Shown here piece by piece: positions 8,928 to 15,890 of a stretch of 41,409 bases of DNA. Source of the stretch: Bacteroidetes bacterium 47-18 (GTDB lineage: Bacteria > Bacteroidota > Bacteroidia > Chitinophagales > Chitinophagaceae). The first letter of the stretch is position 1. Each line of letters starts with the position of its first letter. A model generated the notes under the pieces. That model was not told the origin of the DNA and ran no database searches. It saw only the letters and a program-made list of their open reading frames with translations. The translations under genes were made by a program, and so were the position numbers. The stretch is taken from contig MKSF01000034.1 of NCBI GenBank assembly GCA_001897155.1, forward strand, positions 1 through 41,409, written 5' to 3'.

Positions 8928-9422
8928 ATGGAAAAAGTAGTCATCCTCAATGAAGATCAGATAGCCAAGAAGCTCAGGCGTATGGCTTACCAGATCTGGG
9001 AGCATAACAGCGATGAAACGGAGATTGAAATGATAGGTATCAGCGGCGGCGGTGTGGTTATTGCCAGGGCTTTGAAGAATATCCTGGAAACCATCAGCCC
9101 GCTGCGCATCCGCTATTCCGAGCTGGTACTGGATAAAAGAGCGCCTTTGTCGGCCCCGATCACGGTAACGGGCGATTTTAACCATAAAAGCGTGGTATTG
9201 ATAGATGATGTGGCCAATTCCGGCAAAACACTGATGTACAGCCTGAAGCCTATACTGGAATTTATGCCCAAGAAGCTCCTGATCGCCGTGCTGGTGGACA
9301 GGGAGCATAAGAATTACCCTGTGATCCCGGATATTGTGGGCTATGCCATCGCCACCACGATCCAGGATATGATATTTGTGAACTATGACGGGGAACGCCT
9401 TACGAGCGCCCACCTGGAATAA
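8928..9422 (+). CDS. PyrR-like phosphoribosyltransferase family protein
   Basis: This 164-residue type I phosphoribosyltransferase fold protein has the PRPP-binding signature VVLIDDVANSGKT at about residues 88-100, an early GISGGG loop at about 40 and a beta-hairpin hood region. The overall plan resembles PyrR (pyrimidine regulator/uracil phosphoribosyltransferase), but no pyr genes are adjacent, so a regulatory role is not supported here. The base substrate is undetermined. It is transcribed alone, with its own promoter element and a perfect terminator hairpin directly downstream. Confidence 0.85.
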   Translation: MEKVVILNEDQIAKKLRRMAYQIWEHNSDETEIEMIGISGGGVVIARALKNILETISPLRIRYSELVLDKRAPLSAPITVTGDFNHKSVVLIDDVANSGKTLMYSLKPILEFMPKKLLIAVLVDREHKNYPVIPDIVGYAIATTIQDMIFVNYDGERLTSAHLE

Positions 9423-9426
9423 CAGT

Positions 9427-9460
9427 CGGCAGCCCGCATTTGCATAAATGCGGGCTGCCG
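9427..9460 (+). terminator. Terminator hairpin after the phosphoribosyltransferase gene
   Basis: A 15-bp perfect stem (9427-9441 with 9446-9460, CGGCAGCCCGCATTT arm) has a GCAT loop and starts four bases after the stop codon. The following T-run is short (CTTTAA). Confidence 0.75.
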
Positions 9461-9554
9461 CTTTAAGGGTTGTACATAAACCTGGAGAGACTCAACTTTT
9501 GGGTGGTGCGGTTGTTTATGATGGATGGTATTGATCTTCTAAAAACTATATCTT

Positions 9555-9827
9555 ATGACAGGCTTATTATCTTGGATCCTGCTCGGGCTGATAGCCGGGG
9601 CGCTGGCCAAATTCATTACACCCGGAGGTGGCGGCACTAAGGATACTTCGGGGTGCATCACGACCATGCTTATAGGTATTATAGGAGCTGCCATAGGCGG
9701 TGTGATAGGTACCAATCTGGGATGGGGAGGCATTGATGAGTTCAATTTCAAAAGCATACTGCTCGCCACCGGGGGCGCGATTATATTGCTTGTCATCTTT
9801 CAACTGCTGAGCGGCAGGAAGCGGTAG
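9555..9827 (+). CDS. GlsB/YeaQ/YmgE family small membrane protein
   Basis: This 90-residue inner membrane protein has three hydrophobic, glycine-rich segments. The N-terminal LLSWILLGLIAGALAKFI and the later IGAAIGGVIGT are typical of the transglycosylase-associated/GlsB-YeaQ family, members of which are linked to general stress. The precise role is unknown. It stands alone between a terminator and a repeat-rich intergenic region. Confidence 0.9.
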   Translation: MTGLLSWILLGLIAGALAKFITPGGGGTKDTSGCITTMLIGIIGAAIGGVIGTNLGWGGIDEFNFKSILLATGGAIILLVIFQLLSGRKR

Positions 9828-9884
9828 CCGCTAACCCTCTATGGGCAGTACCTTTTATGTCCCGGTACACCATATGTTTTTCGG

Positions 9885-9940
9885 CCCCGGGCGGTGCTGG
9901 TATTAAGGTTGTTGGTGAAGAACACCAACAACGGAGGAAT
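9885..9940. repeat. Palindromic intergenic repeat, unit 1
   Basis: This 56-base unit recurs exactly 120 bases downstream at 10005-10060, with 49 of 56 positions identical. It contains a hairpin TTGTTGGTG (9909-9917), loop AAGAA, CACCAACAA (9923-9931). The pair 9912/9928 is T-A here and C-G in the second unit, a compensatory change. The unit begins CCCCGGGCGGTGCTGG. No credible coding sequence is present. Confidence 0.75.
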
Positions 9941-10004
9941 AGTCTTTGTTAAGCGTAGCTTTATACGCTTTATCCCCTTATTATATGCCTGCTGACCTTT
10001 GTTA

Positions 10005-10060
10005 CCCCGGGTGGTGCTGGTGTTAAGGTTGCTGGTGAAGAACACCAGCAATGGAAGAAA
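10005..10060. repeat. Palindromic intergenic repeat, unit 2
   Basis: This is the second copy of the 56-base unit. Its hairpin is TTGCTGGTG (10029-10037), AAGAA, CACCAGCAA (10043-10051). In this copy the upstream GCTGGTGTT can also pair with AACACCAGC, giving an alternative fold that unit 1 lacks. It is directly followed by the inverted REP-like copy at 10062. The stretch 9941-10004 between the units holds nothing else recognisable. Confidence 0.75.
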
Positions 10061-10061
10061 A

Positions 10062-10091
10062 AAGAGGTTCTCACATCCGTTTGGAATGACC
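10062..10091 (-). repeat. REP-like short repeat, copy B
   Basis: This is the opposite-orientation relative of the element at 16-46: read on the minus strand it gives GGTCATTCC, one changed base, then AACGGATGTGAG. Its outer stem is degraded compared with copy A. It abuts the second palindromic unit, so this gap is a mosaic of at least two repeat types. Confidence 0.5.
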
Positions 10092-10188
10092 GGCACGTTA
10101 CAGTACATTTATAGCAAATTGCCCGCTGACCCAACGTACTTGTATAAGAGGTGTTTTTCCTGTAAACCGGTAATCACTTAAATTCATA

Positions 10189-10230
10189 AAAAAGCACAGG
10201 AGCCTGAAAATTCAGGCTCCTGTGCTTTTT
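10189..10230. terminator. Strong bidirectional terminator downstream of the DUF6089 gene
   Basis: A perfect 20-bp inverted repeat (10189-10208 with 10211-10230) has arm AAAAAGCACAGGAGCCTGAA and therefore a T-run on either strand. It lies 19 bases beyond the stop of the minus-strand DUF6089 gene and also closes the repeat-rich gap on the plus strand. Confidence 0.85.
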
Positions 10231-10248
10231 ATAATGGAAACAGTCTGC

Positions 10249-11127
10249 TTATCGTCTGCTGAATACTCTCGGACACCTGGTCTGGATATATTCCTTGATA
10301 TTTCCGAAAGCGTCGAAGTAAATGCCGACACTCACGCTTACGGTCCAGAACCAGTCATTGCTGGTCATATTGCCTCTCTGGAAGCCGTAGTTGGGATAAT
10401 TACCGTCCCAGTCGAGTTGCCTGTTGCCCCTGTAGGCCATTTCAACAGCCTTTTTACCCCTGTAGAGCTCCAGGGAGTCCAGGTTGACATAGCTTCTGCT
10501 CACATCGTCCAGGTAATCTGTGGATGTATAGCGCAGCCCGACTTCCGTGGCGATCATCATGGTGTTGCCCACCATGCATTTGAAACCGCCGCCAATAGGA
10601 AAGGACGCGTTGATCACAGGATAGAATTTCCTGTCAGGATATTGAGGCATGCCCTGTCCTTCAGTGCCCAGGGTGCGTAATTTCACCTTCTCGCCTTTAT
10701 CGTCCAGAGCGAAAGGACTGGAGTAAAATCCACCGATACCGGCAAAGATATAAGGCGTGAATTTGAAGCGCTCCATATCTATAGGCAGGAAGTTGATCTC
10801 AATACCTCCGTGGATCTCGAATATATTATTGGAAAAACTTAAGTTCCTGAGCTGGTTGGCCCTGACATCGGAAAGGCTGTCCGCGCCGGTGATGCGTGCG
10901 TAAGTAGCGCCAAACCGGAAACCGATATTGGGGTTCACGAAATATTTATACGTCAGGCCTATGGTAGGTCTGTAGGTACTTGCATTGTTCACGCTCCAGG
11001 GTACAGGGTTGGTCTGGATATCTCCGAAATAATTGGCCATTCCAAGGGAAAGTCCGATTTCGTGATGTTTTTGTGCAAAAACACTTAAAGGCAAAGTGCA
11101 CAAAATTGATAATATAAATTTTTTCAA
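10249..11127 (-). CDS. DUF6089 family outer membrane protein
   Basis: This 292-residue protein has a signal peptide (about 1-18, VFAQ cleavage). The N-terminal HEIGLSLGMANYFGDIQ, followed by repeated amphipathic strands and YFVNPNIGFRFGATYARI, is characteristic of the DUF6089 outer membrane barrel family of Bacteroidota. A specific function is not known. It is preceded by a consensus promoter and followed by a strong terminator, so it is monocistronic. Confidence 0.85.
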   Translation of the reverse strand: MKKFILSILCTLPLSVFAQKHHEIGLSLGMANYFGDIQTNPVPWSVNNASTYRPTIGLTYKYFVNPNIGFRFGATYARITGADSLSDVRANQLRNLSFSNNIFEIHGGIEINFLPIDMERFKFTPYIFAGIGGFYSSPFALDDKGEKVKLRTLGTEGQGMPQYPDRKFYPVINASFPIGGGFKCMVGNTMMIATEVGLRYTSTDYLDDVSRSYVNLDSLELYRGKKAVEMAYRGNRQLDWDGNYPNYGFQRGNMTSNDWFWTVSVSVGIYFDAFGNIKEYIQTRCPRVFSRR

Positions 11128-11211
11128 AACAACTGATTTTATTAATTATCAATAAGCTTTCCGAATTGAAGCTCGTCTGAAAAGACAACACAATATTGCC
11201 CCAATTAGGTA

Positions 11212-11240
11212 CAAATATAAATTTTGAATTTGAAAAACAA
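11212..11240 (-). promoter_or_regulatory. Consensus Bacteroidota promoter for the DUF6089 gene
   Basis: On the minus strand a -33 TTG (11240-11238, within CTTTTG) is followed after 18 bases by TATATTTG (11219-11212), an exact TAnnTTTG. Transcription would start near 11205, giving a leader of about 80 bases. This is the clearest promoter in the window. Confidence 0.75.
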
Positions 11241-11276
11241 AAGTTTCTTTGACTTTTTTTTAATAAATTGTTACCG

Positions 11277-12023
11277 TTAGAGCATCAGCATCGTAATAAT
11301 ATAATCCGCCAGCAGGATCATAATGCAGGTGACCACTACTGCCGTGGTGGAAGCGCGTCCTATCTCCAGGGCGCCACCCTTCACGTGATAGCCGTAATAG
11401 GAGGAAATAGAGGAGATAAGGAAGGCATATACAAAGGATTTTACAAGCGCTACCAGTATATTGAACTCCATAAATCCTTCTTCCAGGCCGTACAGGTATT
11501 GTTCCGTGGACATAATGCTCGTGAACATCACCGTGATATACCCCCCGAAAAGGCTCAGGAAGATAGAAAGGATGATCAGGAGCGGCACCATGATGAAAGC
11601 CGACATTATCTTAGGAAAAACAAGGTAGGATTTGGTGTTGATGCCCATGATCTCCAGGGCGTCTATCTGCTCGCTGACCCTCATATTACCCAGCTCTGAG
11701 GCTATTTTGGAACCTACCACGCCTGCCAGCACTATGGAGTTGATAGTAGGGGACAGCTCCAGTATCACCGAATCCCTCACCACCTGCGCCATAACATATT
11801 TCTCTATCAGGGGACTGACCAGCTGATAGGCGGTCATCACGGTCATTACCGCGCCAAGAAAAACGGATATGATGGATATGATGGGCAGCGAACGTATGCC
11901 GATATCATTGCTCTGGTGCATCAGCTCTTTCCAGTAGACTTTCTTATTTTCCGGTTTGGAAAACATTCTGACCAGCATGGAGGAGAATTTACCTACATGT
12001 TCTAAAAAGTTTGTAACCACCAT
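11277..12023 (-). CDS. mlaE: MlaE-family ABC transporter permease
   Basis: This 248-residue permease of the MlaE/YrbE family belongs to phospholipid (retrograde lipid) transport between outer and inner membrane. It has about five hydrophobic helices. The family motif region SELGNMRVSEQIDALEIMG follows the second helix (about residues 107-126), as in MlaE. The partners (MlaF ATPase, MlaD MCE protein) would lie on the minus-strand downstream side but are not here; the DUF6089 gene comes next with its own promoter. The gap to the divergent T9SS gene is AT-rich. Confidence 0.92.
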   Translation of the reverse strand: MVVTNFLEHVGKFSSMLVRMFSKPENKKVYWKELMHQSNDIGIRSLPIISIISVFLGAVMTVMTAYQLVSPLIEKYVMAQVVRDSVILELSPTINSIVLAGVVGSKIASELGNMRVSEQIDALEIMGINTKSYLVFPKIMSAFIMVPLLIILSIFLSLFGGYITVMFTSIMSTEQYLYGLEEGFMEFNILVALVKSFVYAFLISSISSYYGYHVKGGALEIGRASTTAVVVTCIMILLADYIITMLML

Positions 12024-12146
12024 ACTACAATTTTTTTAAGTTCTGCAAAATAATACTTATTCAGAGAGATAACAGTTTTTTTTATGCACAGTACTTAAAA
12101 AATATAAAAATTCCGGGAGCTTTGGGCTTTTGCTGAAAAAAATTTT

Positions 12147-12154
12147 TAACTTTG
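12147..12154 (+). promoter_or_regulatory. -7 promoter element for the T9SS type B gene
   Basis: TAACTTTG is an exact TAnnTTTG match 20 bases before the start codon. A second match, TATTTTTG at 12162-12169, is so close to the ATG that it would give a leaderless transcript. TTTG at 12121-12124 and TTG at 12130-12132 are possible -33 partners at imperfect spacing. Confidence 0.5.
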
Positions 12155-12173
12155 ATTAAAATATTTTTGATAT

Positions 12174-14066
12174 ATGAAGGTGAATATTACTATTACTAAG
12201 ATATGTTTGGCGTTAGTATGTTTCTGGACCTTTGGGCTTCAAAAGGGCCTGGCCCAGATCAATGTGTCGCCCAAAGTAAGTCAAACCTGCCCCACCCAGA
12301 CCGTCAACTTAAGAGCTAATGTCGTTTCAGGCTTCGGGGGCAATATCGTGAATGACGATGTTTTTGGTCCTGTTATCAATATAGGTTTCAATTTTAATTT
12401 CTTTGGGAATACTTACAATCAATGTGTCATTTCCGCCAATAACTTTATTTCATTCGACCTTGCGAATGCCAGCCAGGGCAGCTCTTATGTTTACACTACT
12501 GCAGTAGGTAACGGGCAACTTAATAGTGTTATTATGTTTCCCTTCCAGGATATTTTACCTACCGCCGCTACTGCCACCCAGATGAGCTATATTACTTTCG
12601 GGAGCCCGGGCAGCAGGGTGTTTGTAGTGCAATTCTGCAGAATGCCCTTGTTCAGTTGCGTTAGTATGCTGAGCACTACCCAGGCTGTGCTGTATGAAGG
12701 CTCCAATATCATTGATATCCATATTATTGATAAGCCTTCCGGGTGCACCTGGCAGGGCGGTACGGGTATCGTAGGACTGAGAAGCGTACCTACAGAAGTG
12801 CTGATCCCCGGAAAGAATGTGCCTAACGTACAGTGGGCGGAGGCTAATAAAACCTACAGGTTCACACCGAACGGGGCCGGTTCCTACACTTATGATTCCA
12901 TCCCTTATCAGCCTGTTCCTGTAATTACTTTCCCTGATACCAACAGGTTGTTCTGGTATGCGGAAGGTGATACCGTAAACCCTATCGGTATAGGACAGAC
13001 AATAGCCGTCGTGCCTGACGGCAATATCAGTTACTATGTATGTAAATATTATGGTGACGGTGTCTGCTATTCCAATGATACCTTTGCATTCTATGATACC
13101 GCTTATATAGAATACCTGAACTATGCAGGCTCTACCAATGTGGAGATCTGTGCCGGAGAGACCTATTCCTACATGGGAGATATCCTCTATGCCACAGGAG
13201 CCTATAAATATAATCTCAAAACAGCCCTGGGATGTGACAGTGTGCTGACCCTGAACCTGAAAGTGAATGAGCTGCCTGACGCTACCTTGAGCACGGCTAC
13301 CTTCCTGGAGATCTGTGAAGGGCTTTCCAAAAAAATAACCGTAGCGAATCCGAGACCTAACTATACCTATCAGTGGTATAAGGACGGGCAGCCGGTATAT
13401 ACCGAAGGCTCACCCAACGGCGTGTATGAGCTTGTAGTGACTGAAGCAGGGGAATATTACGTGGAAATCACTACAGACAAGGGATGTATGTCCAGGTCTA
13501 TGATCGTGACCGTTATGATACGTCCCAATCCTGTGGCCCGGATTGAAGCCATCGGTGAAGGTGACATCAGATGTACGCACGATACTGTGACCATCACCGC
13601 CTATCACGATGATAACTATGAATATACCTGGTGGCCTGATAAGCCTTTCAGACCCTATAATTACAACCTGTACGGCAGTGTGGTAAAAGGCGTATTCAGA
13701 AGCCCGCTTACCGATGTGGAGCTGACAGTGCGTAATCAATACGGCTGCTTTACCAAAACCAACTTTACCGTAAAGGCGGAACCCTGCTGTGATGTATTTA
13801 TTCCGAACGCGTTCACACCCAATGGTGACGGTATCAATGATGAATTCAGACCGGTTATCAATCCCGGTCAGGTAGTGGTGACCTTCGAGGTATTTGACAG
13901 GTTCGGCACCTTAGTGTACAGCAGCAATACTGCAGCCCCGGCATGGAACGGTACTTACCTGAATGGTAAGCCGGCTCCGACAGGTGTCTACATGTATCAC
14001 ATCATCTATTCCTGTGATGATGGTGCCAACTACACCAAAAAAGAAACGGTTTCCCTGATGAGATAA
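12174..14066 (+). CDS. Secreted protein with gliding-motility-associated (T9SS type B) C-terminal domain
   Basis: This is a 630-residue surface or secreted protein. A signal peptide (about 1-27) is followed by a cysteine-containing N-terminal beta-rich region. Ig/PKD-like segments come next (around CEGLSKKITVANPRPNYTYQ at about 380-400). The C-terminal domain of about 90 residues begins CCDVFIPNAFTPNGDGINDE and ends KKETVSLMR. That last domain is the CHU_C/gliding-associated sorting signal, exported by the type IX secretion system and, for type B, attached via PorP/SprF-like partners, none of which are adjacent. The protein may be an adhesin, but the ligand is unknown. It is monocistronic between its promoter and a strong terminator. 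Confidence 0.9.
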   Translation: MKVNITITKICLALVCFWTFGLQKGLAQINVSPKVSQTCPTQTVNLRANVVSGFGGNIVNDDVFGPVINIGFNFNFFGNTYNQCVISANNFISFDLANASQGSSYVYTTAVGNGQLNSVIMFPFQDILPTAATATQMSYITFGSPGSRVFVVQFCRMPLFSCVSMLSTTQAVLYEGSNIIDIHIIDKPSGCTWQGGTGIVGLRSVPTEVLIPGKNVPNVQWAEANKTYRFTPNGAGSYTYDSIPYQPVPVITFPDTNRLFWYAEGDTVNPIGIGQTIAVVPDGNISYYVCKYYGDGVCYSNDTFAFYDTAYIEYLNYAGSTNVEICAGETYSYMGDILYATGAYKYNLKTALGCDSVLTLNLKVNELPDATLSTATFLEICEGLSKKITVANPRPNYTYQWYKDGQPVYTEGSPNGVYELVVTEAGEYYVEITTDKGCMSRSMIVTVMIRPNPVARIEAIGEGDIRCTHDTVTITAYHDDNYEYTWWPDKPFRPYNYNLYGSVVKGVFRSPLTDVELTVRNQYGCFTKTNFTVKAEPCCDVFIPNAFTPNGDGINDEFRPVINPGQVVVTFEVFDRFGTLVYSSNTAAPAWNGTYLNGKPAPTGVYMYHIIYSCDDGANYTKKETVSLMR

Positions 14067-14091
14067 AAGCGCTGATAGCTATACTATACTT

Positions 14092-14126
14092 AAAAGGCCG
14101 GCTTCCCTGAAGGAAGCCGGCCTTTT
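14092..14126. terminator. Bidirectional terminator
   Basis: AAAAGGCCGGCTTCC at 14092-14106 pairs perfectly with 14112-14126 around a 5-base loop, and the 3' arm ends CCTTTT. It lies between the T9SS type B gene and the convergent bshC gene. Confidence 0.85.
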
Positions 14127-14156
14127 ATCATTTTTAGATGTACAGTATGATGAAAC

Positions 14157-15770
14157 CTAATTATTAATGATCAGGAACTGGTCACCGAAAGGCAGTATCG
14201 TCTTTTCCAGGCACTCAAAATAACGGTCTCCCATATGGGCGTATTCCTGCATGAAGGTATAATATCGTTCCTGCAGGGAATGATTGCCGGGAAACAGCAT
14301 CGCCTTCATCTTATAGATCCTGTCTATTTCGGTGCTTAAGTTCCTTTTCTCTGCCTTATAGATCTTTTTCTCTACTATTTCTACCTGGTACTGCATCTTC
14401 TTAAGAGCAGCCTCGACACTACGCTCCAGGGACTTGTCCACCCTGGCGGCCTTGGCCCTGATGCTCTGAAGCGCCTGTACGATCGTATGCCATTCCCCGT
14501 CCGCTTTCAGGTCGTTCTGGGAAAGCTGGCTGATACGGTCCTTTACCAGCTGCTCGGCCGGCAGGAAGATATCGCGATCTGAGAAATGCAGCTTGTTGAT
14601 GATATCCTGCTGGTAGGCGCTGATAAACTGTACGCTTTGCCTTAATACAAGGGTGGGATAAAATACCTTATAATGTTCAAACACTGACTTGAGCTGCATC
14701 CAGTAGGCCAGCTCGCTGCCTCCTCCGATAAAGGCAACATTGGGCAGGATGCTTTCCTGGTACAGTCCCCGAAGGATGACATTGGGGCTGAAATATTCGG
14801 GATGCTCATTGACCGTCTGCCGGAGCTGCTCCCCGGTCCAGCTAATGCCGGTACCCACCACTTTCCAGGTGTCCTCCTGCATTTCTATCCGCTGCCGGAT
14901 GCCTCCATCCAGGTAAAAGAAATTAATGGGCCTTACAAAGGCCTGTGTGCTGTAACCCGCTTGCAACTGCCGGTTGGTTTCCTGCACCAGCCGGTGCGCC
15001 TCCGGGCTGCATAGCTCCTGGGTCGCTATCTGCGTAAAAGCCTTTTTTAAGATCTTGTCCTGCGGGTCTATCACAACGATACCGTACTTACCCATTAAGG
15101 TATGCACCAGGTAGCGTGTGGCTTCGCTGATGGTGTTATGCCTGAGATAGGCATTCGTCAGCAGCTCCTTTAAATATTCCGTATGCTCATTGGTAGGTCC
15201 GAGTATCCTGAAAAAATCCTGGAACAGGTTGGTCAGCTCCTCTGTACGCATGCTCCCTACTGCGCCTGTCTGGGGCGTCCGCCACCTGAAGGAATGGTCA
15301 TTATACCGGAAAAAGCCCAGCTCCTCGATATCATCATCTTCCGAGCCGATATAATATACAGGAACAAAATTATAAGAGGGAAACTGTTTGCCGAGATGTG
15401 CCGCCAGCACTATGGCATGCATGATCTTATAGATGAAATAGGCATAGCCCGTGGCAAGATTGGGCTGGTGCGCGGTACAGATGGTAAAGGTATTTTCATC
15501 CTGCAGCAACCGGATATTGCGTTCCACGGCAGGCATTTGCGCTGAGTTGCTGTATTGCTCTTTTAAGGCATTAACGAGGCTGTGCCTGTCCACCGGGTAC
15601 TTTTTACGCTGCTCTATGGCCTGCTGCATGCCTTCCAGGTCCGGCTGAAATTCATAGAAAGGTCTCAGGGAAGGAGACTGCCCGATATAATCCAGTACCA
15701 GTCTGGAAAAAAATCCGGTGTCCGGTAATGGTATATAGCCGGCATTACACTTACATTCCGCCTCTTGCAT
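14157..15770 (-). CDS. bshC: Bacillithiol biosynthesis cysteine-adding enzyme
   Basis: BshC joins cysteine to glucosaminyl-malate, the last step of bacillithiol synthesis. The gene encodes 537 residues, the usual length. The N-terminal region has the nucleotide-fold motif TAHQPNLATGYAYFIYK at about residues 120-136 and YYIGSEDDDIEELGFF a little later. A long coiled coil near the C-terminus (KMQYQVEIVEKKIYKAEKRN region) is typical of BshC. An in-frame start at 15824 exists, but the ATG at 15770 is chosen: a TAnnTTTG element (TATTTTTG on the minus strand, 15801-15794) lies between the two and would place transcription start just before 15770. bshA and bshB are not in the window. Confidence 0.93.
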   Translation of the reverse strand: MQEAECKCNAGYIPLPDTGFFSRLVLDYIGQSPSLRPFYEFQPDLEGMQQAIEQRKKYPVDRHSLVNALKEQYSNSAQMPAVERNIRLLQDENTFTICTAHQPNLATGYAYFIYKIMHAIVLAAHLGKQFPSYNFVPVYYIGSEDDDIEELGFFRYNDHSFRWRTPQTGAVGSMRTEELTNLFQDFFRILGPTNEHTEYLKELLTNAYLRHNTISEATRYLVHTLMGKYGIVVIDPQDKILKKAFTQIATQELCSPEAHRLVQETNRQLQAGYSTQAFVRPINFFYLDGGIRQRIEMQEDTWKVVGTGISWTGEQLRQTVNEHPEYFSPNVILRGLYQESILPNVAFIGGGSELAYWMQLKSVFEHYKVFYPTLVLRQSVQFISAYQQDIINKLHFSDRDIFLPAEQLVKDRISQLSQNDLKADGEWHTIVQALQSIRAKAARVDKSLERSVEAALKKMQYQVEIVEKKIYKAEKRNLSTEIDRIYKMKAMLFPGNHSLQERYYTFMQEYAHMGDRYFECLEKTILPFGDQFLIINN

Positions 15771-15793
15771 ACTCGTGCTGTTTATGTTTGTTA

Positions 15794-15801
15794 CAAAAAT
15801 A
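15794..15801 (-). promoter_or_regulatory. -7 promoter element for bshC
   Basis: TATTTTTG on the minus strand is an exact TAnnTTTG, 24 bases before the chosen ATG. No convincing -33 element is seen. Its position decides against the longer bshC reading frame. Confidence 0.5.
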
Positions 15802-15890
15802 CATTTTTGAGGGGTTAATCGCATCTTAATTTATCTGTTATAAAATATTGGGCAGTTTAATTAACTTCGTAGCTATATCAAAACTTTTAT

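Noticed and set aside
9885-10060. CRISPR-like spacing of the two units
   Set aside because: There are only two units, they are 56 bases long with a 64-base interval and not identical, and no cas genes are present.
9839-10108. Small minus-strand reading frame across the repeat cluster, with a twice-repeated LVFFT.NLNTST.RG peptide
   Set aside because: The repeated peptide is the translation of the two palindromic units; base changes between units follow stem pairing rather than codon constraint.
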